Shown here: piece after piece, positions 29,681 through 38,238 of the stretch
Numbering within the stretch: the stretch's first letter is position 1
How the letters are laid out: each line of letters opens with the position of its first letter
Assembly: GCF_004358665.1 (NCBI RefSeq)
Contig: NZ_SMZR01000011.1
Span: 1-55,896, forward strand
DNA: 55,896 bases
Reading direction: 5' to 3'
Source of the DNA: Jeotgalibacillus sp. S-D1
GTDB taxonomy: Bacteria > Bacillota > Bacilli > Bacillales > Jeotgalibacillaceae
Program-made: the position numbers and the translations under genes
The notes under the pieces: model-generated
The model's input: only the letters and a program-made list of their open reading frames with translations
Database searches by the model: none
What the model was told of the DNA's origin: nothing

Positions 29681-30415
29681 AAAAGCGTAAGCGGCTCGTT
29701 CAGCTCCGACAAGCATAAGACGATCCTCCTGATAGGCGCTTTTTGCCTATTGGGAGGAGCGGCTTATGACTCGAGGAGCTAGCCGCTGGAGCTGGATAAC
29801 ATTTAAAGCGTAAGGCGGTGTTTAGCTCCGACAGACGTAAGACGATCCACCAAGCAGGCGCTTTTTGCCTGAATGGTGGAGCGGCTTACGATCCGAGGAG
29901 CTGCCGCCTGAAGCTGGATAACATTTAAAGCATAAGCCGCTCGTCCAGCTGCGACTAGCATAAGGCGCGGGGGCTAAGTGGACGTTCTTTGTTCACTTTG
30001 CCCCCGTGACTTATGACTCGAGCAGCTAGCGCCTGGAGCTGGATAACATTTAAAGCATAAGCCGCTCGTCCAGCTGCGACTAGCATAAGGCGCGGGGGCT
30101 AAGTGGACGTTCTTTGTTCACTTTGCCCACGTGACTTATGACTCGAGCAGCTAGCGCCTGGAGCTGGATAACATTAAAAGCGTAAGGCGGTGTTTAGCTC
30201 CGACAGACGTAAGACGATCCACCAAGCAGGCGATTTTTGCCTGAATGGTGGAGCGGCTTACGATCCGAGGAGCTGCCGCCTGAAGCTGGATAACATTAAA
30301 AGCATAAGGCGCTCGTCCAGCTGCGACTAGCATAAGGCGCGGGGGCTAAGCGGACGTTCTTTGTTCACTTTGCCCACGTGACTTATGACTCGAGCAGCTA
30401 GCGCCTGAAGCTGGT
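29681..30415 (+). repeat. cluster A: six tandem copies of a structured ~120-bp repeat
   Basis: Copies run about 29681-29803, 29804-29923, 29924-30049, 30053-30174, 30177-30296 and 30299-30415. Each starts AAAGCRTAAG, has three nested stems and ends in a GGAGCTGGA or GAAGCTGGA tail. Two subtypes are interleaved: one with TTTAGCTCC/GGAGCT and a GGCGCTTTTTGCC-type loop, the other with TCCAGCTGC/GCAGCT and a GTGGACGTTCTTTGTTCAC loop. Copy 1 mixes features. Paired positions change together. All copies face the same way, opposite to the flanking genes. Confidence 0.92.
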
Positions 30416-30460
30416 TATCAGCTTGTCTGCCATAAAAGCGTTTTTAGTTTCTATATACGT

Positions 30461-30490
30461 AAAAATGCCTTGGATGTGCGCACCCAAAGC
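30461..30490 (-). terminator. fin terminator
   Basis: On the minus strand an imperfect hairpin around GCTTTGGGTGCG/CACATCCAAGGC (30466-30489) is followed by ATTTTTAC. It lies directly after the fin stop. Confidence 0.72.
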
Positions 30491-30493
30491 CTC

Positions 30494-30724
30494 TTACTGT
30501 ATGAATTGATCTAATTCATGATAATCCGGATTTCGTTCAAGTGATTCCTGACAATCCTCACAAATCGTTTGAATTTCTACATGCCCGTCCTTTGTATAGG
30601 ATACCATGTTTTGTCGTTCTTCGTTGGATAGCAAGTGGATGCCCAGCCTCTCTGTATTGACAGAATGAGTATCAATCTTACCTACTGAGTTCCCACAATG
30701 ACGGCACTGATAATGAATAGCCAT
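30494..30724 (-). CDS. fin: anti-sigma-F factor Fin
   Basis: Small zinc-ribbon protein that in B. subtilis binds core RNA polymerase and displaces sigma-F during the switch to sigma-G. From the ATG at 30722-30724 it has 76 residues, with two Cys pairs (CRHC at about 8-11 and CEDC at about 57-60) and the family tail NPDYHELDQFIQ. GGGAG precedes this ATG, so the eight extra upstream codons are rejected. A sigma-F/G-type promoter lies just upstream, overlapping the end of pth. Confidence 0.94.
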   Translation of the reverse strand: MAIHYQCRHCGNSVGKIDTHSVNTERLGIHLLSNEERQNMVSYTKDGHVEIQTICEDCQESLERNPDYHELDQFIQ

Positions 30725-30758
30725 TTGTGAACAGCTCCCTTCATGCAACTTGATAACT

Positions 30759-30789
30759 TAGTATAAGCCACATAAGAAGGAGTTATTCA
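30759..30789 (-). promoter_or_regulatory. fin promoter, sigma-F/sigma-G type
   Basis: On the minus strand: TGAATA (30784-30789), 18-bp spacer, TATACTA (30759-30765). It differs from the sigma-G consensus TGAATA/CATACTA by one base and fits the known sigma-F/sigma-G control of fin. Confidence 0.65.
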
Positions 30790-30790
30790 T

Positions 30791-31354
30791 TCAACTGCCA
30801 TTAAATTCATTCATCACCTCGATAAATGGTTTTTCAAGCCATTTTTCACAGGCATCTGCGCTTTTTTTCACTACATCCTGCATATCGGTCCATTCCTCAG
30901 CGGAAAAACGGCTTAATACATAATCCGGCACCTTCATGCCTTGGGGCGGCCGGCTGATGCCAATGCGAATTCGGTTGAAGTTTTTCGTGCCTGTATGAGC
31001 AATCGTGCTTTTGATTCCATTATGGCCTCCAGCACTTCCTTTCTGGCGTAAACGCAAAGCGCCCAACGGAAGATCCAAATCGTCATAAATAACTACCAGG
31101 TCTTCGATCGAAATATCGTAGTAGTCCATTAGAGGACGTATACTTTCCCCGGAAAGATTCATGTATGTTAGAGGTTTTAATAAAATTACTTTTTCACCAT
31201 TACGATGTACTGTACTAAAGGCGCCTTTAAATTTACTCTGCAGAAGAGGGGCATTCCAGCGGGAGGCAAGTTCATCAATTACTTCGAAGCCAATATTATG
31301 TTTTGTTTTTTCATAAGTTTTTCCTGGATTTCCTAAACCAACAATCAGTTTCAT
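30791..31354 (-). CDS. pth: peptidyl-tRNA hydrolase
   Basis: Releases tRNA from prematurely dropped peptidyl-tRNA; in B. subtilis the gene was first known as spoVC. 187 residues open with [23 protein letters not shown]. Key residues N10 and H20 are visible there, with D93 in the YDDLDLPLG block (about 91-99) and GGHNGIKS near 109-116. GAGGAG precedes ATG. It follows the L25/Ctc gene, as in many bacteria. Confidence 0.97.
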   Translation of the reverse strand: MKLIVGLGNPGKTYEKTKHNIGFEVIDELASRWNAPLLQSKFKGAFSTVHRNGEKVILLKPLTYMNLSGESIRPLMDYYDISIEDLVVIYDDLDLPLGALRLRQKGSAGGHNGIKSTIAHTGTKNFNRIRIGISRPPQGMKVPDYVLSRFSAEEWTDMQDVVKKSADACEKWLEKPFIEVMNEFNGS

Positions 31355-31380
31355 TTCTATTACTCCTCATTATTTCAATC

Positions 31381-31452
31381 AGGGGCACAGAACCCCTCTA
31401 CTACATCATAAACCATTTTGGGCGTAACCTCCAAAAAGGTTACGCCCAAAAT
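31381..31452 (-). other. two hairpins between ctc and pth
   Basis: A 16-bp perfect stem (31415-31430 with 31437-31452, arms ATTTTGGGCGTAACCT and its complement) and a short AGGGG/CCCCT hairpin (about 31381-31397) lie in the ctc-pth gap. On the minus strand the long stem has no T run after it, so it is not a standard terminator. It may attenuate, process or protect the ctc mRNA, which is inference. Confidence 0.6.
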
Positions 31453-31457
31453 ACCTA

Positions 31458-32090
31458 TTATTCGACTGCCTGGCCTTCTTGTTGTTCATCAGCCTGCTCT
31501 TCTGATTCCGTTTCTTCATCAGACTCTTCAGGCTCTTCTTCTACACGAGGAGCTAAAACAGATGCAATCGCTTCGTCGTCTTCGTGGTTAATTGTTACTT
31601 TATACGAGTCACGAATGTCACCGACTGAAATAGCATCTCCAATTTCAAGATTGCTTATATCTACTTCAATGGATTCAGGAATATCTTTTGGTTTTGCCGT
31701 AATAGACAATTCGTGAAGGGTTGTTTGAACAACTCCGCCTTCTTTAGTGCCAGCCGCTTCACCCGTAAGATTTACTGTTACATCCACATCAAGCTCTGAA
31801 GACATGTTAACTGCAAGGAAGTCAGCATGAATAATTTCATCTTTCAAGAAGTCTGACTGATAATCACTGAGGACTACATTTTGCTTCTTACCTTCAATTT
31901 CCAATTCGATAATGCCGTTACGGCCTACTTCGCGGATTGTTTTGACTAGATCAATTTCATCTACAGAAATTGAAGTGTTTTCAACTTTATATCCGTATAC
32001 AACGGCAGGAAGTTTACCCGCAGTACGTAATTCGGTTAGATCTGATTTTTTAAATCCATCACGTTTTGTTGCTTTAAGAACTGAACTCAT
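31458..32090 (-). CDS. ctc: ribosomal protein L25 / general stress protein Ctc
   Basis: 5S rRNA-binding ribosomal protein of the TL5/CTC type. In 210 residues the L25 domain (about 1-95) is followed by the TL5 beta domain (about 100-185) and a very acidic C-terminal tail rich in Glu, Asp and Gln. AAGGTGATTAATT precedes ATG. A good sigma-B promoter lies upstream, in line with ctc being a classic sigma-B gene in B. subtilis. The alternative symbol is rplY. Confidence 0.95.
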   Translation of the reverse strand: MSSVLKATKRDGFKKSDLTELRTAGKLPAVVYGYKVENTSISVDEIDLVKTIREVGRNGIIELEIEGKKQNVVLSDYQSDFLKDEIIHADFLAVNMSSELDVDVTVNLTGEAAGTKEGGVVQTTLHELSITAKPKDIPESIEVDISNLEIGDAISVGDIRDSYKVTINHEDDEAIASVLAPRVEEEPEESDEETESEEQADEQQEGQAVE

Positions 32091-32142
32091 AATTAATCAC
32101 CTTCCAAAGTTAATTTAGAATTTTATATGTTATAAATACAAT

Positions 32143-32168
32143 TTACCCCTGCAACTTAAGCCTTAAAC
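32143..32168 (-). promoter_or_regulatory. ctc promoter, sigma-B type
   Basis: On the minus strand GTTTAA (32163-32168), 14-bp spacer, GGGTAA (32143-32148). It differs from the sigma-B consensus GTTTAA-N12-14-GGGTAT by one base and lies at the gene where sigma-B control is classical. Confidence 0.8.
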
Positions 32169-32274
32169 CTAAAACCTTATAAAGAACCAAAGACTTTTAT
32201 AAGAAATTCGACAATAACCGATTAATTGTGGTGATTTATGTTATATAATCCGACTATAAACTGCCATTAAATTC

Positions 32275-32308
32275 AAAAAACCGACTTCATGAAAGAAGTC
32301 GGTTTTTT
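32275..32308 (-). terminator. prs terminator
   Basis: CCGACTTC (32281-32288) pairs with GAAGTCGG (32295-32302), with A and T runs on both sides. It can therefore work on either strand; on the minus strand it ends the glmU-prs transcript. Confidence 0.9.
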
Positions 32309-32413
32309 CGTTTTGGGAAGAACGTCTTATGTTTTACCTTATCCTGCTTAAGCACCCAATGAGGCATAACCCCTGCAATGGATGCAATACCAGGAAATGA
32401 GACATTAGATTTA

Positions 32414-33373
32414 TTAATCAAATAACATACTTACAGATTGCTGTTCATACACTCGGATGATGGCTTCAGCTAAAAGACTTGCCACTGACAATTCAACTAT
32501 TTTACCGCCCTTTTTCTCTTCACTCAAGGCGATGGAGTTTGTCACTACAAGCTCTTTTATCGGAGAATTATTAATCCGTTCCATCGCAGGACCTGAAAGC
32601 ACCGGATGAGTGCAGCTCGCATACACTTCTCTGGCTCCACTTTCCATCAGTGCATTGGCAGCAAGAGTGATGGTTCCGGCTGTATCGATGATGTCATCAA
32701 TTAGAATAGCCGTTTTACCTTCTACACTTCCAACAATATTCATTATTTCTGCAACGTTTGGTTTTGGACGACGTTTATCAATTATCGCAATAGGTGCTTT
32801 TAAGCGTTCAGCCAATTTACGGGTACGTGTAACGCCACCATGGTCTGGAGAAACAATGACAATTTCTTCAGGATTGAAGTTCTTTTGGATAAAGTATTCT
32901 GCAATAATCGGAACTCCGCGAAGATGGTCAATCAGGATATCAAAAAACCCTTGAATTTGAGGTGCATGCAAATCTAATGTGATGACACGTGTTGCACCCG
33001 CTGTTTCCAGAAGGTTAGCTATAAGCTTCGCTGTGATCGGCTCACGCGCACGGGCTTTGCGATCTTGACGTGCGTATCCGTAGTAAGGCATCACAATATT
33101 AATGGTTTTTGCCGAAGCACGTTTTAATGCATCAACCATGATTAAAAGCTCCATAAGATTTTCGTTTACCGGAGTTGAAGTTGATTGAACAACAAAAACG
33201 TCACAACCACGAATACTTTCTTCAATATTTATCTGGATTTCTCCGTCGCTAAAGCTTGTTACTGAGCATTTACCTAACTTTGTTCCTACTGCAGCTGCTA
33301 TATCCTTGGCTAACTCGTGATTTGAGTTGAGGGAAAAGATTTTCAATTTCGAATTGGCATATTCTCTTGACAT
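32414..33373 (-). CDS. prs: ribose-phosphate pyrophosphokinase
   Basis: Makes PRPP from ribose 5-phosphate and ATP. From the ATG at 33371-33373 it has 319 residues, starting [21 protein letters not shown]. It carries the class I signature around [12 protein letters not shown] (about residues 131-142) and the PRPP-binding [13 protein letters not shown] (about 223-235). TTGGAGG precedes this ATG; a longer frame to 33472 overlaps glmU and is rejected. It follows glmU with an 18-bp gap. Confidence 0.97.
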   Translation of the reverse strand: MSREYANSKLKIFSLNSNHELAKDIAAAVGTKLGKCSVTSFSDGEIQINIEESIRGCDVFVVQSTSTPVNENLMELLIMVDALKRASAKTINIVMPYYGYARQDRKARAREPITAKLIANLLETAGATRVITLDLHAPQIQGFFDILIDHLRGVPIIAEYFIQKNFNPEEIVIVSPDHGGVTRTRKLAERLKAPIAIIDKRRPKPNVAEIMNIVGSVEGKTAILIDDIIDTAGTITLAANALMESGAREVYASCTHPVLSGPAMERINNSPIKELVVTNSIALSEEKKGGKIVELSVASLLAEAIIRVYEQQSVSMLFD

Positions 33374-33392
33374 GATGGCCTCCAATTGGTTT

Positions 33393-34760
33393 TTATTTAT
33401 TAAGCTTACTTGCGTAGCCTTCTTTATTCTCCTGGCGTGCTCTTGCAATTGACAAAGCCTCGCCTGGTACATTTTTTGTAATTGTTGAACCCGCAGCTAC
33501 ATAAGCGCCTTTTCCGACAGTTACAGGAGCCACAAGGTTAGAATTACAGCCAATAAAAACATTATCCTCAATTGTCGTCAGGTGCTTATTTTTGCCATCA
33601 TAATTAACTGTGATAGAACCACACCCAATATTTACATTCGCTCCTACTTCAGCATCCCCGATATAGCTCAAATGAGAAGCCTTGCTTCCTTTTCCAAAAT
33701 TGGCTTTTTTGATTTCTACAAAATTTCCAATTTTCACTTCATCTGCAATAGCAGATTGAGGACGAATATGAGCAAATGGTCCAATATTAACATCAGAACC
33801 TACATCGCTGTCATGGACAACCGATTGTTTAACCGTTGTGCGATCAACAATTTTACTGTCTTTAACTTCACTATTTGGTCCAATGATGCAATCTTCACCA
33901 ATCGTTGTTTTGCCTAAAATAACAGTGCCCGGATAGATGACAGTATCCCGGCCAATAACAGCTTCACTGCTGATATAGGTATTTTCCGGATCGATCAATG
34001 ATACTCCATTGCGCATATGCTGTTCATTGATTCGTGCTTTCATTAATCTTTCAGCCTGCGATAAAGCGACCCGGTCGTTGACACCAAGTGTTTCACTTCC
34101 AAGCGGCGTTTGGAAAGCACCGATTGTTTCACCTTCCGATTGGAGGATTTCAATAACGTCAGGCAAATAGTACTCACCTTGTACATTATCATTATTTACT
34201 TTATCAAGCGCTTCAAAAAGCGCACGATTATCAAAACAATATGTTCCTGTGTTAACTTCCTGAACAGCCAGCTCTTCATCATTAGCATCCTTGTGCTCAA
34301 CAATGCGCTTTACTAGCCCTGCTTCGTCACGAATGATTCGGCCATATCCAGCCGGGTTTTCCTGGTGAGCTGTTAAAATTGTCGCCTTCGCCTGTTGCTC
34401 CTCATGATGCTGAATAAGAGAAGACATGGTTTCAGCAGTAATCAACGGCGTGTCTCCGCAAACGACTAATGTGATTCCATCTTTATTTTGTAAACGATCT
34501 TTTGCCTGCATGACAGCATGTGCAGTTCCCAATTGCTCTGCCTGCAAAACAAACTCTGAACGTTCGCCAAGCTGCGCTTGAACGAGTTCAGCACCATGAC
34601 CAACAACGGTTACAACCTCACTCATGTTTACATGTTTAACTTGTTCCAGTACATGTTCTACCATCGGCTTACCACATACAGGATGTAATACTTTATATAA
34701 CTTAGACTTCATGCGTGTTCCTTGACCCGCTGCTAAAATTATGGCGTATCGATTCGACAT
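33393..34760 (-). CDS. glmU: bifunctional UDP-GlcNAc pyrophosphorylase / glucosamine-1-phosphate acetyltransferase
   Basis: Last two steps to UDP-GlcNAc, the precursor of peptidoglycan and teichoic acids. From the ATG at 34758-34760 it has 455 residues. The N-terminal nucleotidyltransferase (about 1-230) has [11 protein letters not shown] near 8-18. The C-terminal left-handed beta-helix acetyltransferase (about 250-455) is rich in hexapeptide repeats ([23 protein letters not shown]). TGGAGG precedes this ATG, so the 31 extra upstream codons are rejected. Confidence 0.97.
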   Translation of the reverse strand: MSNRYAIILAAGQGTRMKSKLYKVLHPVCGKPMVEHVLEQVKHVNMSEVVTVVGHGAELVQAQLGERSEFVLQAEQLGTAHAVMQAKDRLQNKDGITLVVCGDTPLITAETMSSLIQHHEEQQAKATILTAHQENPAGYGRIIRDEAGLVKRIVEHKDANDEELAVQEVNTGTYCFDNRALFEALDKVNNDNVQGEYYLPDVIEILQSEGETIGAFQTPLGSETLGVNDRVALSQAERLMKARINEQHMRNGVSLIDPENTYISSEAVIGRDTVIYPGTVILGKTTIGEDCIIGPNSEVKDSKIVDRTTVKQSVVHDSDVGSDVNIGPFAHIRPQSAIADEVKIGNFVEIKKANFGKGSKASHLSYIGDAEVGANVNIGCGSITVNYDGKNKHLTTIEDNVFIGCNSNLVAPVTVGKGAYVAAGSTITKNVPGEALSIARARQENKEGYASKLNK

Positions 34761-34793
34761 TGTCTGTCCTCCAGTCAACATTTTTCCACTTCG

Positions 34794-34822
34794 AATATAT
34801 ATTAAAAATCCTTTCATTTCAA
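34794..34822 (-). promoter_or_regulatory. glmU promoter (sigma-A)
   Basis: On the minus strand TTGAAA (34817-34822), 17-bp spacer, TATATT (34794-34799), about 33 bp before glmU. It likely drives glmU-prs. Confidence 0.72.
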
Positions 34823-34951
34823 GGAATCTCGTGATTTCAGAACAATCTGTCATTCAATTGTCATGTTTTTGCTTTTTTATTGGAGGGGCAGTATGTTGAT
34901 AGAGGAGGCTTTGCAGAGGCATCTCCTTCCATTAACGACTCATTGGAACAG

Positions 34952-34980
34952 AAAAAAACCCAGCATTTATTTTGCCAGGT
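34952..34980 (-). terminator. spoVG terminator
   Basis: On the minus strand ACCTGGC (34974-34980) pairs with GCTGGGT (34958-34964, two wobbles), followed by TTTTTTT. Confidence 0.8.
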
Positions 34981-35004
34981 TTCCCGTTTATTTTTATTGA
35001 TCAA

Positions 35005-35298
35005 TCAAGCGCCGGCTTCCTCCAGCTGTCCTACTTCTTGTGCCTCTCCAACCCGCTCATATTCCTCAAGCACGATTGCCTGAATCATTTCCCTGGTACT
35101 GGAATTTATTGGGTGGGCAATATCACGAAATTCTCCATCTGGCGTCCGCTTGCTTGGCATCGCGACAAACAATCCATTATTGCCATCAATTACACGAATG
35201 TCATGGACAACAAATTCATTGTCCAAGGTTATGGAAGCGATCGCTCTCATTCGGCCATCGGTGCTTACGCGACGCAGTCTCACATCAGTAACTTCCAT
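35005..35298 (-). CDS. spoVG: SpoVG, RNA/DNA-binding regulator
   Basis: Conserved regulator affecting septation and sporulation in bacilli and virulence genes in staphylococci. The 97-residue protein starts [19 protein letters not shown]. It keeps the core with [21 protein letters not shown] and [13 protein letters not shown]. The last dozen residues are variable and acidic. AAAGGTGGTGG precedes ATG. A sigma-H promoter lies upstream, as for the classic B. subtilis spoVG promoter. Confidence 0.97.
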   Translation of the reverse strand: MEVTDVRLRRVSTDGRMRAIASITLDNEFVVHDIRVIDGNNGLFVAMPSKRTPDGEFRDIAHPINSSTREMIQAIVLEEYERVGEAQEVGQLEEAGA

Positions 35299-35341
35299 CT
35301 AGTTCCACCACCTTTCACACTAAAAATTGCTTCACTTACCA

Positions 35342-35369
35342 ATTCGGCGTCCAGATGGTATTTTCCTAC
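35342..35369 (-). promoter_or_regulatory. spoVG promoter, sigma-H type
   Basis: On the minus strand GTAGGAAAA (35361-35369) and GCCGAAT (35342-35348), 12 bp apart, fit the sigma-H consensus RNAGGAWWW / RNNGAAT fully. A strongly AT-rich block lies upstream, as in the B. subtilis gene, where AbrB represses it. Confidence 0.85.
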
Positions 35370-35480
35370 TTAAAAAAGAAAATAGTAGAAATTATTTTAT
35401 TATTCAGATAAATAATATCACGAATACCTATTACATTTGGATAAAAAAGGGGCTTTATTAAACAACAGAGCAAACAGAAC

Positions 35481-35515
35481 ATAAAAAAAAGAAAAACCCT
35501 TGGAAAAGGATTTTT
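35481..35515 (-). terminator. ridA terminator
   Basis: On the minus strand AAAAATCCTT (35506-35515) pairs with AAGGGTTTTT (35492-35501, one wobble), followed by a T-rich run. Confidence 0.78.
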
Positions 35516-35525
35516 CTTTAAATAA

Positions 35526-35900
35526 TTATTTAACCAGTGCGATTACTTCAATTTCAATGCCGACATTTTTAGGTAATTTTGATACCTCAACACATGAACG
35601 TGCAGGACGATGGTCGCCAAAGTAACTGCCGTATATTTCATTAACCTCGTCAAAATTAGCTAAATCGCTTAAGAATACCGTCACCTTAACAACAGAAGTA
35701 AGGGAGGCACCCGCTTCTTCAAGAACTGCCTGTAGATTTTTAAATACCTGATGGGTCTGATCCTGAATTGGACCTTCTACTAACACACCTTCTGAAGTCA
35801 AAGGAATTTGACCTGAGCTGTAAAATAAATTATTAACTACAACCCCTTGAGAGTATGGGCCGATTGCAGCTGGAGCCTGACTTGTTTGAACAAATTTCAT
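35526..35900 (-). CDS. ridA: RidA family enamine/imine deaminase (YabJ)
   Basis: Trimeric RidA/YjgF-family protein that hydrolyses reactive 2-aminoacrylate and related imines. The 124-residue protein has the family features [21 protein letters not shown] near 17-37 and the catalytic arginine in [13 protein letters not shown] (about 103). GGAGG precedes ATG. It directly follows purR, as yabJ does in B. subtilis, where YabJ affects PurR-regulated expression. Confidence 0.95.
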   Translation of the reverse strand: MKFVQTSQAPAAIGPYSQGVVVNNLFYSSGQIPLTSEGVLVEGPIQDQTHQVFKNLQAVLEEAGASLTSVVKVTVFLSDLANFDEVNEIYGSYFGDHRPARSCVEVSKLPKNVGIEIEVIALVK

Positions 35901-35921
35901 TTCAAATTCCTCCTACACAAT

Positions 35922-36767
35922 TTACTTTGGATCACCTAAAAACGTTTGAACCTGATCAAAATAATTTCCTGTTTTTACGCGGATCATCTTACCCTTTTCA
36001 TCTACTCCGGTCAGGTTTAGGAGGGAAGTGTAATTCTCAATTAAACGTTCTTCTCCATACTCTGATTCAATAAAAATTCCTACACCAGCTACTGTAGCTG
36101 AAAATTCCTCCAACAGGTTCTTCATTCCTGCAGCCGTTCCGCCAGCCCGCATAAAGTCATCCACAATAAGCACCCTCGAGCCTTGTGCTAAACTGCGTTT
36201 GGATAACAGCATGGTTTGAATCCTCTTGGATGAACCGGAAACGTAATTAATGCTTACTGTAGAGCCTTCTGTCACTTTACTATCACGGCGGACAACGACT
36301 ACCGGGACACCTAAATATCTCGCCACTGCATGGGCAATGCCAATACCTTTGGTGGCTACGGTCATAATGACATCAATATCCTGGTCTGCAAATGCCGCTG
36401 CAAAAAGTTTGCCGACATGATTCATTAGATGAATATCCCCCAGAATATCTGTCATATATAGATATCCGCCTGGCAGTAAGCGATCCGAGTGAGAAACATG
36501 AGTACGCAACGATTCAATTAGCTCCTCAGCCTGCTGGCGTTTAATCCCAGGGATATATTTCACACCGCCAGCAGCGCCAGGAACAGTTTGAAGCGTTCCA
36601 ACTCCCCGAGCTTCAAACGTTTCCTTTACAATAACTAAATCTTCACTTATTGATGATTTAGCTGATTGAAATCGTTCAGCAAAAAAAGTTAGTGACACCA
36701 ATTCTCTGGGATGTTCCATTAAATAATGAGTCATATCGATAAGCCGTTCACTGCGTTTGACCTTCAT
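35922..36767 (-). CDS. purR: purine operon repressor PurR
   Basis: PRPP-responsive repressor of purine genes in Firmicutes. In 281 residues an N-terminal winged helix (about 1-74) with SAKSSISEDLVIVKETFE is followed by an inactive phosphoribosyltransferase domain, whose PRPP motif VLIVDDFMRAGGTAAG is near 203-218. ATG is preceded by GGGAGG. A partial PurBox just upstream suggests autoregulation. It lies between ispE and ridA. Confidence 0.97.
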   Translation of the reverse strand: MKVKRSERLIDMTHYLMEHPRELVSLTFFAERFQSAKSSISEDLVIVKETFEARGVGTLQTVPGAAGGVKYIPGIKRQQAEELIESLRTHVSHSDRLLPGGYLYMTDILGDIHLMNHVGKLFAAAFADQDIDVIMTVATKGIGIAHAVARYLGVPVVVVRRDSKVTEGSTVSINYVSGSSKRIQTMLLSKRSLAQGSRVLIVDDFMRAGGTAAGMKNLLEEFSATVAGVGIFIESEYGEERLIENYTSLLNLTGVDEKGKMIRVKTGNYFDQVQTFLGDPK

Positions 36768-36786
36768 TGCCGTTTTATACCTCCCA

Positions 36787-36799
36787 AAACCCGAATAAT
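36787..36799 (+). promoter_or_regulatory. possible PurBox upstream of purR
   Basis: AAACCCGAATAAT on the plus strand matches the PurBox AWWWCCGAACWWT except at two positions and keeps the CCGAA core. It sits about 20 bp before the purR ATG. Only one arm was found, so the call is tentative. Confidence 0.4.
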
Positions 36800-36829
36800 G
36801 TAAAGTTACTATATCATTAATATACGGAT

Positions 36830-37693
36830 TTAATCAAGGGCATTCCGGTCTCCGAGCATACGTACAGCGAATACCTGATCACAGAAGCCGCGAAGGCCAT
36901 TATAGACCCGCTGCACTTTTGATTCATACTCGACAAGTCCAAACACAGTCGGGCCGCTTCCGCTCATCAGAACAGCATCCGCACCAAACCGTTCCATCTG
37001 TTGTTTTATATGCGCCACCTCAGGATGCATCCTCAATGTTACTGTTTCAAGCGCATTTCCTAAATGATTACACATCCCTTTATAGTCCTGGGAACGAATC
37101 GCTTCGACCATAGCTTCTGTATTTGGATGGGTAATCCGGTCGACTTTCAAACTTCGATAAACATCTGCTGTTGAAACGCCGATTGATGGCTTTGCCAGAA
37201 TCACCCAGCAGTTTGGCGGAGCCGGGAGCTCCTGAATGACCTCTCCTCTTCCCGTAGCAAGGGCCGTTCCGCCATAAATGCAAAATGATACATCCGAGCC
37301 AATTTCTGCGCCAAGTTCAGCAAGTTCATCAACCGGTATATTCAGATTCCAGAGCTTGTTCAGCCCGCGTAAGGTAGCAGCCGCATCGCTGCTTCCGCCA
37401 GCTAACCCTGCTGCCACTGGAATTTGTTTTTGAATCGTAATTGCTACACCCTGCTTGACCTTATAGCGGCGCTTCAAAAGATCTGCCGCTTTATACGCCA
37501 AGTTGCGATGATCTCCCGGAACAAACCGATCAAGAGACAGAATATGGATGGATCCACTATCCACAAGCTCAAGCTCAATTCGATCAGCTAAATCAACTGT
37601 AGTCATTACCATTTCAACCTCATGAAAACCATCAGGCCTCTTACTAAGCACATCCAAAGACAAATTAATCTTCGCAGGCGCCTTCACCATCAT
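36830..37693 (-). CDS. ispE: 4-diphosphocytidyl-2-C-methyl-D-erythritol kinase
   Basis: GHMP kinase in the MEP isoprenoid pathway. From the second ATG of the ATGATG pair (37691-37693) it has 287 residues. It has [12 protein letters not shown] at the start, the ATP loop [19 protein letters not shown] (about 94-112) and the C-terminal [22 protein letters not shown] lies before the start. A frame extended to 37720 would add nine residues and cannot be excluded. The repeat of cluster B lies 64 bp upstream. Confidence 0.95.
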   Translation of the reverse strand: MMVKAPAKINLSLDVLSKRPDGFHEVEMVMTTVDLADRIELELVDSGSIHILSLDRFVPGDHRNLAYKAADLLKRRYKVKQGVAITIQKQIPVAAGLAGGSSDAAATLRGLNKLWNLNIPVDELAELGAEIGSDVSFCIYGGTALATGRGEVIQELPAPPNCWVILAKPSIGVSTADVYRSLKVDRITHPNTEAMVEAIRSQDYKGMCNHLGNALETVTLRMHPEVAHIKQQMERFGADAVLMSGSGPTVFGLVEYESKVQRVYNGLRGFCDQVFAVRMLGDRNALD

Positions 37694-37756
37694 CTTCAAC
37701 CTACTCACCTCAATCATCAAACAATTCTAATGAAGCTATTGTAGCATAAATGACGA

Positions 37757-37908
37757 AAAGTGAAAGCAGGCGTTTAGCTCCGACAGACGTAAGACGATCC
37801 ACCAAGCAGGCGCTTTTTGCCTGCATGGGGGAGCGGCTTACGATCCGAGGAGCTGCCTGCTGCAACTGGATCACAAAAAGTGAAAGCGGGCGTAGCTCTG
37901 ACATAAAG
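37757..37908 (+). repeat. cluster B: one full and one truncated structured repeat
   Basis: The full copy (about 37757-37873) belongs to the same family as the clusters at 29681 and 46197. Its outer stem is GCAGGC/GCCTGC instead of AGGCGG/CCGCCT, keeping the pairing. Its tail is CAACTGGA. A second copy begins at 37874 with GAAAGCGGGCGTAGCTC and is cut off at about 37908, where the sspF terminator starts. Confidence 0.88.
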
Positions 37909-37937
37909 AAAACCAACAGAGAAAACCTCTGTTGGTT
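37903..37937 (-). terminator. sspF terminator
   Basis: On the minus strand AACCAACAGAG (37927-37937) pairs with CTCTGTTGGTT (37911-37921), followed by TTCTTT. It lies about 90 bp after sspF. Confidence 0.85.
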
Positions 37938-38027
37938 GATTGGCTGGTACCACTATTTACATTTGATGAATCTACACACACCCCTGGCAGAAGTTAACGG
38001 TAGGCTTCTACGCCAGTATTACCGCAG

Positions 38028-38204
38028 TCACTGTCTTTTCGCTAACTGAGTCTCAGCCATTTCGATGGCTCGTTTCACCATATTACCGGCGTCTCGTGAT
38101 TTAATTCCGCCCCAGCCTTCTTGCTGAACCGTGTCATAAAAACCGAGCTCTCTGGCGATTTCTTCTTTGAGTTGATCAGACATCATGCTTCTTCTTCTAC
38201 TCAT
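38028..38204 (-). CDS. sspF: alpha/beta-type small acid-soluble spore protein SspF
   Basis: Forespore DNA-binding protein that coats spore DNA. The 58-residue protein runs from the ATG at 38202-38204 to TGA at 38028-38030. It opens [20 protein letters not shown] and contains the SASP core [27 protein letters not shown] precedes ATG. It corresponds to B. subtilis sspF by sequence and by position between ispE and veg. A sigma-G promoter lies upstream. Confidence 0.95.
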   Translation of the reverse strand: MSRRRSMMSDQLKEEIARELGFYDTVQQEGWGGIKSRDAGNMVKRAIEMAETQLAKRQ

Positions 38205-38238
38205 GTCAGTTGTCCCCCTCCGTCGGTACCGCCATCTT

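Larger units (their letters stand above)
29662..30493. other. fin-mfd intergenic region filled by repeats
   Basis: Six tandem copies of the structured repeat occupy 29681-30415. The 5' flank (29662-29680) carries the mfd ribosome binding site, and the fin terminator is at 30461-30490. No protein gene was seen; apparent open frames here are translations of the repeat. Confidence 0.85.
32091..32413. other. ctc-prs intergenic region
   Basis: Holds the sigma-B promoter (32143-32168) and the prs terminator (32275-32308). No gene was seen. The stretch 32309-32413 beyond the terminator, toward the prs stop, appears empty. Confidence 0.6.
37694..38027. other. ispE-sspF intergenic region
   Basis: Contains one full and one truncated structured repeat (37757-37908) and the sspF terminator (37903-37937). 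37938-38027 shows no gene. Confidence 0.7.

Noticed and set aside
29712-29712. Longer mfd start (TTG at 29710-29712)
   Set aside because: It lies inside the repeat, lacks a binding site, and the TTG at 29659-29661 has GGAGGAG at good spacing and gives the usual length.
29681-30415. CRISPR array
   Set aside because: Units are about 120 bp, contiguous, with internal stems and no unique spacers; no cas gene is nearby.
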